A stretch of 64,000 nucleotides of DNA from Meconema thalassinum. Taxonomy: Eukaryota > Arthropoda > Insecta > Orthoptera > Tettigoniidae. A model generated the notes under the pieces. The model did no database searches, was not told the DNA's origin, and saw only the letters and a program-made list of their open reading frames with translations. Below, in pieces: positions 33,016-43,745 of this stretch. The DNA lies in the NCBI GenBank assembly GCA_946902985.2, contig OX336388.2:1384739723-1384803722 (forward strand). Direction: 5' to 3'. The first letter of the stretch is position 1. Every line of letters starts with the position of its first letter. The position numbers and the translations under genes were made by a program.

Positions 33016-33320
33016 CGCCAAAATGATCTTTGCTTACACTACAAAAAGACCTAGGGCCGGCACTGCGCACAACACCACCACCATCAGCACACGTTCAAAT
33101 CTCCCTATGTTTGTCTAGAGACGCACGTCATTGAACAATCACCTGTTGTCCCTTATCCCCTACAGGTCGGTTGGAATTCCATGCCATTCAGTTGAGTGAG
33201 TGATCCGCACCGAGACGTATTATACCTGCTTTTGTGCTTGTGACCCTCGTTCATACTACAGTACAGCAGTAATTCTTTACTACACAGCAGAGAGCGGTAC
33301 GTACTTAGTTCATTGGTAGT

Positions 33321-33755
33321 GTGTTGCTGTTGGCCATGGCGTTCACGTTTGCGGAATACGCTGACATGTTGATAATGTACGGCGAAGCGCGGTGCAATGG
33401 GAGAGCTGCTCGTCAGTTGTATGGGGAACGTTTTCCCCACCACCGGACACCTTCGCACACCCTATTTGCTAAGGTGTATCAGCGAGCATCAGAGATGGAT
33501 AGAATCTCTGCCAACAGAGACGACTGTGGTGCTCTACGGCGGCACCGCATACCCGAGTATGAAGAGGCTGTACTCCACGCAGTGGAAGAGGAGGAGACTA
33601 CGAGTAAAGCCCGACCCAGGAATGTCTGCCGCGACGCAGTTACGCACTTTAATTCGTTCACACCTCCTCTGGCACACGTGACACGTCCTGACTCCCCGAG
33701 TCCCGATGTAGCAACATCGTTCATTCTCTGTTTGGACTTGGCCTTGATAACATAA
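33321..33755 (+). pseudogene. Element X transposase, N-terminal part
   Basis: ATG at 33321 opens 'FTFAEYADMLIMYGEARCNGRAARQLYGERFPHHRTPSHTLFAKVYQRASE', a helix-turn-helix domain of the DUF4817 type that precedes DDxD transposases in many insect elements. The open frame continues to 33755, but sequence after ~33640 looks out of frame. Expected role: recognition of the terminal repeats. The middle of the protein (to ~34310) is unrecognisable. Confidence 0.75.
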
Positions 33756-34309
33756 TGCCACGCAATGTAGACGAGAGCTTCGCTCACCCGGTCGTCAGTT
33801 TGCAACGACTTAGCAACATTACATTGGCTCCCCAACTCAGCAGCGGCTATTATCGAAGCAGTTTGCTCTTTATTTTTAAAATAATATAAAAAGTAAATTA
33901 CTTGGCGTAGAAGTGTGATTCATGTTTCATGTTTCTATATACTCAGTAAAATGCTGCCTTTCATCCTACTTTTATGTAGAAACCGTATCCTGTGAAACTT
34001 GACCCCTCGGTGTGCGTGATATTTCGTTTCGGTGACGCGTTACGCGAGCCGTCAGTCGTGCTAGACAGTACTACTCCCCTCCCACTGTTCTGAAGCCTCG
34101 CCTGCCCAGTCATGTCACGGCAGAAACCGCTGGGTCGGGCTATACCAGAAACAAAGCAAGGACACTGAATGTAGTTCACATTGTGTGGCGTATTCTGCAT
34201 AGGCAGCGGCTACACCCGTACTACCCCCAGAGGGTATAGGCAATGCATCCACAGAATTTTGGGTCAAGAGCCCACTTCTGCATGTGGTTTTTGCACCATT
34301 GTGTAGATG

Positions 34310-34960
34310 ATCCCCATTTCCCACGGTGGATCCTTTTCACCTGATGAAGCAAAGTTCATCAGGGAAGATGTTTACAATACCCGCAACAGTTATGGGTGGG
34401 CTGATGAAAACCGGCATTCTGCGCGCCCCCATGGGTTTCAGCAACGATACGGTGTGAACTATTGTGCAGGGTTCCTGAATGTATGTGCGGTTGGGACATA
34501 CCTTCTTCCACGAAATCTCACGGGTGCCGCGTACATAGTATTCCTTTAAGACGTACTGCATGAGTTCTTAGACGATGAGCCAATTCATGTGCATCAAAAC
34601 ATGTGGTTTCAACACGATGGCGCAACACCTCATTTTTCACTTGTGGTTCGAGATCTTCTGCACCACAGATTGGGCAACAGTGGATAGGTCGTGGTGGCCC
34701 GATTGCTTGGCCTGCGCGTTCACCCGACTTGTCACCTGTAGGATCACATGAAAACCTTGATTTACGAGACCCCTGTGGAATCTGTGGATGACCTACTGGC
34801 ACGGGTTATGGCTGCGGGGGATGTTGGAGGACCAGGGATTGGTGATCGTGTGCACCAGAACATGGAACGGAGGTACTGTGTCTGTGTGTTGACATCGATG
34901 GTTGCCACATCGAGCCCCACCTTTAATTGGACCCAGAAGGAGACGGACAGAGCGCCGAAA
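34310..34960 (+). pseudogene. Element X transposase, catalytic part
   Basis: Three catalytic blocks of a Tc1/mariner-superfamily DDxD enzyme appear in order: 'PDEAKF' (first D, ~34340), 'WFQHDGATPHFS' (second D, ~34602, reached after an in-frame stop at ~34547) and 'WPARSPDLSP' (third D, ~34710, in another frame). Typical linking motifs are present: 'YLLPRNLTGAAYIVFL' and 'WIGRGGPIAW'. At least one stop and two frame changes make it inactive. Confidence 0.8.
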
Positions 34961-35108
34961 ATGCGGGAGCTGTGAACGTGTGCTGTGGTGGTTTTTTGTG
35001 GGCAGCGGGAAGACAGTGCGTTTCCGAACACAAGTTCCTGTGCTAAACTCAGTCTTGGTCCCCACTACAAGCCCTCAAAGTATGAAGTGGGAACTTAGAA
35101 ACACCTTG
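34960..35108 (-). repeat. Right terminal inverted repeat of element X
   Basis: Reverse complement matches 25039-25149 and, beyond the hAT insertion, 33074 onward ('accaccac..cagcacacgttca'). Confidence 0.85.
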
Positions 35109-35646
35109 CATGTGAGCTTTCTTAAGTATTGCCTTTCACTGTACCGTATATGTCTTATAAAATGCTCTTCTTCCGATTAACACATGATAGGGAAGCTCAA
35201 TTACCTTGGTGGGGGGTTAAAGTTAACGTATTACACACAAATACACACAATACAAATACACATGCACAAATTATACAACTATTGGAATAATTACGTTTTG
35301 ACCGACTGAAGAGCATTTACTTACATAGCGAAAAATACCGGTCATTTGCTGCAACAATGACATAACCAGAAAACTGTACGTTTTAAGTTTCTACCTCAAT
35401 GGATTGTTGGAAAATCGACACTGCGCTATCGTTATTCTTCTCAGCGTGAGACTACGATTCGTTGTGCCAGTTTTCGAAAAGCTTGCATTTTCATTGAGAA
35501 CATTGATACTTGTTAACTGTGATAGTGTCCATTACATTCATCTAAAGCAAAGTAATAGATCCCCAATTCAATATGGTGTCAAAACCTTGCGGTAATAATC
35601 CACAGCTTAGTAAATACCCATTTAAACTTTAAATGAAGTTTCACAC
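35109..35646. other. Unassigned stretch
   Basis: AT-rich DNA between element X and the LTR element, with a short ACAC-type run at ~35230-35265. No gene recognised. Confidence 0.5.
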
Positions 35647-36170
35647 TGTAAACTATTGTGGTTAAAATGTTTTGAGGTTAAGAACGGTGCTTGCTGGGAG
35701 TGCTGTCCATTACCCAAAGTTAGATATATTAATTATATAGTTACTGGCAGTGAGGTGATGGGGGGCCTTGCCGGTAAGCCTTCTATTCTATATTCTTTTT
35801 ATGATGGTGTTTTTTAAAATAGGATTGTAGCTTTTTGATTTTAAGTGAAGTACCGGTATCTGTTTAGAGAATCTATGGAGAGTAGTGTGTTCTTGGTTGG
35901 ATGGAATTGGGGAGTGTTACAAAAGTAAGATGGGCTATTGAAATGGTTGTTGGTTAGATGTAAAAGTTAAATGATGAAGGGAAGTAGATTATGAGAAGGA
36001 AGAAGAAGAATGGAATTAGTAATGTGTTTAAGATAATGAAAGTGTTTTTTTTAATTGTGATTGAAAATTATCAGAGAAGAGATGAAAATATATATGTTTA
36101 CCTAGGTATATAACAGAATTCCTATAGGTACTCATTACCAACACCCCCGAAGAATGATATAAATGTTACA
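35647..36170 (+). repeat. 5' LTR
   Basis: 524 bases; TG...CA-type ends with a TGTAA/TTACA short inverted repeat. Similar to the 3' LTR along its full length, with small indels (e.g. 'gtgatggggggccttgc' only here). Confidence 0.88.
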
Positions 36171-36172
36171 CA

Positions 36173-36190
36173 TGGCGCTACAACGTGAGG
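36173..36190 (+). promoter_or_regulatory. Primer-binding-site-like sequence
   Basis: TGGCGCTACAACGTGAGG two bases after the 5' LTR. TGGCGC is a common start of tRNA 3'-end-complementary primer sites in retroelements; the priming tRNA was not determined. Confidence 0.6.
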
Positions 36191-36283
36191 TCCGAAAGAG
36201 GGATATGAGCATGAACAAGGGAATTCTTACAATATGACGCACCAAAGTGAGACACGGAAGGAGAATATACTGTACAGTGTAGT

Positions 36284-36814
36284 TTGGCAGAGAAAGATGA
36301 GGAACAGACTAGTGAAGTCTCGGAGGAACTAATTATTATGGAGCATGATAGGAGTAGTGATAGCGGTAGTTTTAAGGATAACGATGGGGAATTGAACCGT
36401 AACTTGCTCCAAATGCTTCTTAGTGAAATCGAATATATGAAAGAGCAGGGAAAGTATGTGAAAAAGCAGATAAAATCCGTGAATGAGAAGCTTCATTCAA
36501 TAAATGATAAGCTTGATTCAATCGATGATTTATTTGAAAAGAAGCAGGAAAGTTATCAGAGGGGTGGGGGGCGTAAGAAAGCTGCTGATATGGAAGAAAC
36601 TGAAGAAGAGAAAGGTGAAACAGATAAGGGAGTAGGTCAAATGGAGGAGGAGGATAAAACTGAGGACAAGAAAGAAGATGAAATAGAGGACAAGGTAGAA
36701 GAGAAAGGAGAAATGGATAACGGAAAATTGAAACGAAAGAACGAAGGAAAGCAGGTGATATGGACGAAACTGAAGAAGGAGAGGAAGCAGGTGGTGAAGA
36801 AGAATAAAAGATAG
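36284..36814 (+). CDS. Gag-like acidic coiled-coil protein of LTR element
   Basis: A 176-codon frame starting with ATG at 36284, 94 bases after the primer site. Residues ~38-85 form a heptad-type coiled coil (LLQMLLSEIEYMKEQG..., VNEKLHSINDKLDSIDDLFEK), which suggests oligomerisation. The rest is strongly E/K/D-rich ('EETEEEKGETDKG'). No zinc knuckle or major homology region seen. Position suggests a gag or gag-like product of the LTR element; sequence alone does not prove it. The purine-rich pattern resumes after the nested insertion (44399 onward), so the original frame may have been longer. Confidence 0.5.
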   Translation: MAEKDEEQTSEVSEELIIMEHDRSSDSGSFKDNDGELNRNLLQMLLSEIEYMKEQGKYVKKQIKSVNEKLHSINDKLDSIDDLFEKKQESYQRGGGRKKAADMEETEEEKGETDKGVGQMEEEDKTEDKKEDEIEDKVEEKGEMDNGKLKRKNEGKQVIWTKLKKERKQVVKKNKR

Positions 36815-37512
36815 AAGAGAAACTACTAGTTGTTGAAGTTGGTCAGGAGGAGGACACTAGCAGTCAAGAACAAGTAGTTCCGTGAAGAACTATACAGCCT
36901 ATTTTCATATATCCTACTTATGTTATTTGCCACTATCAACATACAAAACTTCAGTTTGATAACTGTAATAGATTCGTAGATATTGAGAACCGACTAAATA
37001 TTTCAGATGGTCGCCATGTTGGATTTTATATATGTAGGTCCTAGAGTTCTTTACTGTTACATGAAGATTATTGTGTACGTGTAACATTCAAACTTCAATC
37101 GCATGATTAGGACACAAGAAGTAACAACGAGATTTTAAAATTTCGCACAGCTGCCATCTTGTGATTATAGAAACAATTGAAATAAATTAGATGCCAGTGG
37201 ATTAACATTTGTATAAGGATTTACTGTACCAAGTTTCACTGCACTCGGATGGTTAAATTGCGAGAAACGTCCATGTGAATATTTATATTTCGCGTCGCCG
37301 CCATGTTGGTTTTGTGATCACCAGGTTATTGAAAGTCCTATAGGTGAACTTATATGCATAGCCCCTATGAACATAAAACATTCAATTTGATTGTTATAAT
37401 AGATTCGTAGATATTCAGAGCCGTCTAAATATTTCGAATGGTCGCCATGTTGGATTGTTAAATGTATAGGCCATAGAGTCATCTACCATTGAAGGAAAAT
37501 TATTGCGTAGGT

Positions 37513-37838
37513 ACCGGGTGTGTTAGCCGTGGTCGTTACGGTATTACTGCTGGCAGTCGCTCACATCCGGGAGGCGAGGAGGTTCGAATCTCCCCGCCGG
37601 CAACCTTGAAGATGGTCTTCTGTGGTTTCCCATCTTCCTTCCAGGCAAGTGCCGGGGTTGGTCCCTAACTATAGGCCACAGCCGCTACCTTCCAGCTCCT
37701 CGCCCTTACATTCCAACTTTCCTCCCCAACGGTACTTGTAGCTCACCCATTGGGTGTCCGTCTCGAAGCAGCTACAAAACTGGCGAGCCGAACATGTCCT
37801 CGGACACTCCCGGAACTAAAAGCCATACGCTAAAAAAA
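37513..37838 (+). repeat. SINE family B, copy 1
   Basis: 326 bases with a 9 bp target duplication TGCGTAGGT (37504-37512 and 37839-37847). Head with B-box 'ggttcgaatct' (~37582), a central domain shared with family D ('tgtggtttcccat', 'ccaggcaagtgccgggg', 'ggccacagccgctaccttcc') and a 3' end shared with family A ('cttgtagctcaccc', 'aaaagccatacgctaaa'). Inserted in repeat C. Confidence 0.93.
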
Positions 37839-38984
37839 TGCGTAGGTTCATTATTCAAACTTTCACTTCGATCGCATGATTACGACACAAGAAATGAAAA
37901 CTTAATTTTGAAATTCGCACAGCGGCCATCTTGAGGTTATGTAGACAATTGAACTAAATTAGATACCAATGCATTACAATGAGAATAAACATTTCCTGTA
38001 CCAAGTTTCATTGCTATTGGAACATTAAATCGCGAGAAAGGTCTATTTAAAATTTTCAAACTCGCTTGGCCGCCATGTTCGTTTTGTAGTTAACCGGTTT
38101 TTGAAAGTCTTATAGATAAACTTCTAGTAGAGCCCTTTATCTCCGTACAAAATTTCAGGGTGGTACCGCTAATAGTTTCAGATATATAGAATGCCGGCGA
38201 AATATTTCGCACATCCGCCATCTTGTGGTTATGTAAACAATTGAACGGAATTAGATGTCGGTGCATTACAATGTGTATAAACATGTACTGTACCAAGTTT
38301 TATTGCGTTTGGTTGGTTAATCGCGAGAAAGGTCTATTTAAAAGTCGCAAATTCGCTTGGACGCCGTGTTGGTTTTGTAGTTACCAGTTTTTCAAAAGTC
38401 ACATAGATGAACTTCTAGTAGTTCCCTTTATAACCGTAAAAAATTCCAGGGTGATATCGGTAATAGTTTCGGAGATATTGAATGCTGGTGAAATATTTCG
38501 CACAGCCGCCATGTTGGATTGTGAGACGTAACAAAATTTGAAGGGCACGGTCGGGGTCGACCGGAATATGTACTTAGCGAGTTTCATTGAAATCGCTCCA
38601 GCCATTTATAAGTTACTAGCAGGTACCCGCGGCTTCGCTCGCGATGAAGTCAATGGGGACGATGCAATTGTACACCTGCTGTTAAGTGTGTGCGATTGCG
38701 CTTTGTTAATAGAAATTGCGAATATTGTTTGAAGAGGGAACTGCACTCTTGCACACTGGAATGGCAAATCTATCGGAATATGGGGAATCAAAAGTATTTT
38801 TCCTTACCTATAGTAAAATATCTCTGACCTTGGCCGTTGATGTACATTATTCACTCTCTTCCAGTGTTACATCCCAGGGATTGAAATTCTCCAACAACCC
38901 TTTTGCCTCACATGCCTCTCTAAGTAATTAAAATTCCCAACTGTTGTTGTTTGAGTCTTCAGTTTCTTGACTGGACTGATGCAG

Positions 38985-39775
38985 CCCTCCATGACTCCCT
39001 CTCCTGAGCTAATCGTTTCAACTCTATATCGCTACCACACCCTACATCCGAGGCAATCTGTTTTACCCTGGTCTACCCTACAGTTCTTGTCCTTAACCCT
39101 TCCATCCATAACTAAGCTTGCTATTTCTGGGTGTCTTAATATGTGTCGTACCAACCTATATCTTCTCTTCAATAGCAGTCGCCAGAAACATCTCTCCACT
39201 CCCACTCGTCTTAATAGCTCTTTATTTGTTACCCCATCTACCCATCTGATCATCATCATTCTCCTGTAACACCACATTACAAACGCTTCAATTCTCCTCT
39301 TTTCTGCTGCACCATTAGACCAAGTTTCACTTCCTTATAGTGTCACGCTCCAGACAAAAGCTTTCAAAAATTACTTCCTAATATCTAAATGTATATTCGA
39401 TGTCAACAGATTCCTTTTCTGTAGAAATGATGTCCTTGCCTGAGCCAACCTCTTTGCTTCGTCCATCACTGGCTATTTTTCTTCCTAAGTAACAGAAGTC
39501 TCCTACTTCCCGTAGCGTTTCACCTGCCAATTTGATGTGCATAGAGGTTTCTGATTTATTTTGGCTGCATTCCAATAATTTTGCTTTACATTTATTGATT
39601 TCCATCATGAATTATTTCCTCAAGACGGAGTCCATACCATTCAAAAACTCATTCAATTCCTCTGGCGTATCGGTCAAGATGACGATCTCATCAGCAAATC
39701 TCTAAGATGAAATTATTTCTCTTTGAATCTTCGCTCCCACTTAAAATTTTTCTCCAACTACCTGTTTATTGTGTT
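38985..39775 (-). pseudogene. LINE RT fragment carried by H1
   Basis: Same fragment as in H3 and H2. Minus-strand pieces 'NKCKAKLLECSQNKSETSMHIKLAGETLREVGDFCYLG' (39378-39608) and 'RRMMMIRWVDGVTNKELLRRVG...VRHILRHPEIASLVMDGR' (39032-39277) are visible, with the FADD region damaged (~39690-39710). Several frame breaks and a deletion around 39470. Confidence 0.8.
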
Positions 39776-40288
39776 TTTAGAGATCTTTGAAATGCGTTGC
39801 CCTCGCACATGGTGTAGATGCATTGTCAAAAGAAAACATTCCATGTTACGAACATGGGCCGCATAACCTGCACCGAAAGCCTATTCTGAACAGCAGTTCC
39901 TTGAACTCAGATTTGCCAACATTTTATTGTATCTTTCCATGTGGTATATCTCTTTACCTCAACACACAGAAGAGTGCTTTAAAAATCATGTCTTGTGTAA
40001 ATTTTGGAAAAGGTAGTGAGTGTGGTTTTTGCCGGAGTGGATACTCGCTCGTAGAAATTCTTTTCAGTAAAATAGACTGGTTCACAATTTTGTAAGTGCA
40101 CATTGAGGTATGTGACGGCGGGATGCCTTAAGTGTTACGGACACGGCAATAGCCACCACAGAGCTTCGTTGCTACTGAAATAACGACCAGACTGTTATTT
40201 TTACTTAACTATACGGGATTTGTTAGCCCAGTGTTTATGAAATTGAACGTAGCAATATCGCTACCTTTATTTAGTAGCTGCTACTGTA

Positions 40289-40499
40289 AAACTTTCTTCA
40301 GCTATTCCCAATTAATTGGGGTCGCCGTAGCCAGCCAGGCTCATTTCGGTTTTGGCCGGGGATTTAAGGCCGGATGCTCTTCCTGACGCCACGTGATTTT
40401 CCAGGTGAAAATTCCACCCCGCTGTCACCGGGATTCGAACCCCGGCCGTCCTGGTGAAAGGCGAGAAGCTAAGCCACTGCGCCATCACGCTTCCCTAGA
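40289..40499 (-). repeat. tRNA-derived SINE, family I, inserted in H1
   Basis: Reverse complement shows A-box 'gatggcgcagtggcttag' and B-box 'ggggttcgaatcccgg' with good spacing, then 'gtggaattttcacctgg' and 'gcatccggccttaaatcc'. Flanked by a 13 bp duplication with one mismatch (40276-40288 and 40500-40512). Absent from H2 and H3. Confidence 0.88.
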
Positions 40500-40544
40500 A
40501 GCCGCTACTGTAGTGTTTACAAATTAAAGGTGGTATTAGAAGGC

Positions 40545-40860
40545 GCTTTCCCTATTTTTTTACCCCTGGCACTACAGACCATGAAGGGCCTAGGCCTATC
40601 ATGCGACCGCTTCCCAGCCATTTGGCCTGCAGATATTGTGGTGACGCGTGGTCAGTGTACCGTGTCCCCTCGGCCGTTAGTCTTGTTCTTCGTGACCAGG
40701 GCGCTGCCTCGCTATCAGACAGCTACTCAATTGTCCTCACGAAGCTGAGTGCACTCCGTTGCAGTCCTCACGTCAGTGTCTAAAATCTCTGATGGAGCCA
40801 AGAATCGAACCCGGGGCCTCCGGATGAGAGGCAGGCGCGTTACCCTGTTCTTATTGTGTT
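40545..40860 (-). repeat. SINE family E within H1
   Basis: Reverse complement of the H3 copy at 21950-22235; reverse B-box 'gaatcgaaccc' near 40803. Ancestral cargo of the Helitron family. Confidence 0.8.
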
Positions 40861-41576
40861 CATATATATCTTGAAAAAGATAACAAATTGATTGGCTTTG
40901 CCTCCTACAGGGATATGTATATAAAATCGGATGTCATACCGTGAGGTTCAGTTGCCATGGAAACGGACTTGCCATTATTTCATCAGTTTATCAGAGTAAA
41001 GATAGTTTTCTGCGAATATCTTTGAAACGGTTGGTTTTAGGGCCTTAAAATGTGGTTTTCGGTGTCCCGTAGGGACCAACCGAGTATTGTTCCTTGCATC
41101 GAGGGGCGTAAAATGAGCTTTGTCCGGTCTTTTTGCGACAACTTCGATATTTTGTCCCGGTTGAGTATTTTTGGTGACTTTTCAGTTATGTTGCCTGTTC
41201 CACGGGAACAATGATTTATTTCCGGATGAAAGGATGCCTATATGTTATCCCAGGGTATAAGCTGTCTCCATTTCAAATTTCATCCAAATCCGTCCAGCCG
41301 TTTTAGTGTCAAGAGGTAACAAACTAACACACACACAGACTTTCACAATTATAATATACTAGCAGGTACCCGCGGCTTCGCTCGCGATCAAGACAAGAGG
41401 GACAATGCATTATTGCCGATAATTGGTCTATTCTATTACAGCAATCGCGGCTACAGGTGGGTCCATTCTTATTCTGAAAATTCTGATACATACAGTATAT
41501 TGATATGACCAGCAAAGTGGGAATTTTATAGAGTTGTGAAAGCCTGCAGGGTACGATGTTACATTATGTGAACACA

Positions 41577-41790
41577 TTTTAGAATTACGTTTTTGGTTTT
41601 GCCTTCTTCTGCTGAGACATAACGATTTTGTTGTCCAGATACTCGCTTGCACGCCACATACAGTTCCCCATGGCAAAAATGGTTTTGTCTAAATGTACAC
41701 CTGCTGCTGTTAAGTGTGTGTCATTGCGCTTTGTTAATAGAAATAGCGAATATTGTTTGAAGAGGGGACTGCACTCTTGCACACTGGAGT
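41577..41790 (-). pseudogene. Helitron helicase C-terminal remnant (H2)
   Basis: Minus-strand 'LTKRNDTHLTAAGVHLDKTIF' corresponds to the H3 remnant; after a frame change the QLYVACSR-like region is recognisable only by alignment with H3. Decayed; no activity expected. Confidence 0.7.
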
Positions 41791-42049
41791 GGCCAATCTA
41801 TCGGAATATGGGGAATTAAGAGTATTTTTCCTTAAGCTATTCTGGGTGTAATTTTGCCACACTTAATGATGATTTTAACGTCAACATGTCGCTATTAATA
41901 GACCTAGAGTAAAATATCTCTCACCTTGGCCGCTGATGTACATTATGCAGTCTCTTCCAGTGTTACATCAAGGGATTGAAATTCTCCAACAACCCTTTTG
42001 CCTCACATGCCTCTCTAAGTAATTAAAATTCCTGATTGTTGTTGTTTGA

Positions 42050-42860
42050 GTCTTCAGTTTTTTGACCGGTTTGGTGCAGCACTCCATGCCTCCCTCCCCT
42101 AAGATAATCGTTTCATCTGTACATAGCTACCATACCCTACATCCGAGGCAATCTGTTTAACCCTGGTCTACCCATACAGTTCTTGTCCTCGACCCTTGCA
42201 TCCATAACTAAGCTTGCTATTCCTGGGTGTCTTATATGTGTCATACCAACCTATCTCTTCTCTTGATTAGCAGTCGCCAGAAACAACTCTCCTCTCCCAC
42301 TCGTCTTAATACCTCTTCATTTGTTACCCTATCTACCCATCTGATCTTCATCATTCTCCTGTAACACCACATTTCAAATGCCTCAATTTTCCTCTGTTCT
42401 GCTGCACCAATAGTCCAAGTTTCACTTCCTTATAGTGTCACACTCCAGACAAAAGCTTTCAAAAATGACTTCCTAATACCTAAATGTATATTCGATATCA
42501 ACAGATTCGTTTTCTGTAGAGATGCTTTCCTTGCCTGAGCCAACGTGCTTTTTATATCCTCTTTGCTTCGTCCATCACTGGTTATTTTGCTTCCTAAGTA
42601 ACAGAAGACTCCTACTTCCCGTAGCGTTTCAACTGCCAATTTGATGTGCATAGAGGTTTCTGATTTATTTCGGCTGCATTCCAATAATTTTGGTTTACAT
42701 TTATTGATTTTCATCATGAATTCTTTCCTCAAGCCGGAGTCCATACCATTCAAAAACTCGTTCAAATCCTCTGGCGTATCGGCCAAGATGACGATGTCAT
42801 CAGCAAATCTCAAAGATGAAATTAATTCTCCTTGAATCTTCGCTCCCACTTTAAATTTTC
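42050..42860 (-). pseudogene. LINE RT fragment carried by H2
   Basis: Minus-strand frame 42430-42849 (139 codons) is uninterrupted: 'SSLRFADDIVILADTPEDLNEF', 'KPKLLECSRNKSETSMHIKLA', 'GVFCYLGSKITSDGRSKEDI'. It is near-identical to the H3 copy. Downstream C-terminal sequence continues to ~42050 with breaks. The frame begins just upstream of the FADD motif and lacks the first catalytic Asp, so it could not act as an RT alone. Confidence 0.85.
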
Positions 42861-43439
42861 CTCCAATTTCCTGAGTTTTGTGTTTTTAAAAGATCATTGA
42901 AATGAGTTGCCGTCGAACATGGTGTAGATGCATTGTCAAAGGAAAACATTCCATGTTACGAACATGGGCCGCATAACCTGTACCGAAAGCCTATTCTGAA
43001 CAGCAGTTCCTTGAACTCAGATTTGCCAACATTTTATTGTATCTTTCCATGTCGTATATCTATGTACCTCAGCATACAGAGGAGTGCTTTAAAAATCATG
43101 TCTTGTGTAAATTTTGGAAAAGGTAGAGATTGTGGATTTTGCCAGAGTGGATACTCGCTCGCAGAAATTCTTTTCAGTAAAATAGACTGGTTCACAATTT
43201 TGTAAGTGCACATTGAGGTATGTGACAGCGGGATGCGTTAAGTGTTACGGAAACGGCAATAGCCGCCACTGAGCTTCGTTACTACTGAAATAACGACCAC
43301 ACTGATATTTGTACTTAACTATACGGGATTTGTGATTTGTGAGCCCAGTGTTTATGAAATTGAACGTAGCTATATCGCTACCTGTATTTAGGAGCCGCTA
43401 ATGTAGGGTTTACAAATTAAAAGTGGTATTCGAAGGCGC

Positions 43440-43745
43440 TTTCCCTAATTTTGTTTACCCCTGGCACTACAGACCATGAAGGGCCTAGGCCTATCATGCG
43501 ACCGCTTCCCAGCCATTTGGCCTGCAGATATTGTGGTGACGCGTGGTCAGTGCATCGTGTCCCCTCGGCCGTTAATCTTGTTCTTCGTGACCGGAGCGCT
43601 GCCTCGCTATCAGACAGCTACTCAATTGTCCTCACGAAGCTAAGTGCACTCCGTTGCAGCCCTCAAGTCAGTGTCTAAAATCTCTGACGGAGCCGGGAAT
43701 CGAACCCGGGGCCTCCGGATGAAAGGCAGGTGCGCTACCCTGTTC
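43440..43745 (-). repeat. SINE family E within H2
   Basis: Same as in H1 and H3; reverse B-box 'gggaatcgaacccgg' near 43697 is the best preserved of the three. Confidence 0.8.

Larger units (their letters stand above)
25158..33065 (+). mobile_element. hAT transposon with nested insertions
   Basis: The element starts CAGGGGCGGCGCAAG and ends CTAGGGCCGGCACTG (reverse complement CAGTGCCGGCCC), typical hAT short terminal repeats. It is flanked by an exact 8 bp duplication CGCACAAC (25150-25157 and 33066-33073), the hAT hallmark. The 7.9 kb span shrinks to about 3.4 kb once the Jockey-like tail, the mariner remnant and the LINE are removed. Encodes a decayed transposase in at least two exons. Confidence 0.92.
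25039..35108 (+). mobile_element. Tc1/mariner-superfamily element (X), nested host
   Basis: Long terminal inverted repeats: the left end CAGGTTGTTTGTAAATTCCC at 25039 matches the reverse complement of the right end at 35108, continuing through 'tttgagggc.tg.agtgg.gaccaagac' and, once the hAT insertion is removed, to at least ~150 bases. The left flank is TA (25037-25038); the right flank is CA, probably decayed. Net length without the hAT is about 2.15 kb. Inside are two broken parts of a DDxD transposase. Confidence 0.85.
38616..41358 (-). mobile_element. Helitron H1 (first of a tandem pair)
   Basis: On the minus strand the 3' end is 'cgcgagcgaagccgcgggta...cctgctag' at 38616, with an intact hairpin and CTAG followed by T. 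The 5' end near 41358 (tatattataattgtgaaagt) abuts the CTAG of H2. Same cargo as H3: SINE E and a LINE fragment. The helicase remnant is mostly deleted (38640-38780). Carries a private SINE (40289-40499). Confidence 0.85.

Noticed and set aside
33479..33835. 118-codon minus-strand frame opposite the element X transposase
   Set aside because: Antisense shadow; the plus strand carries the recognisable HTH domain.
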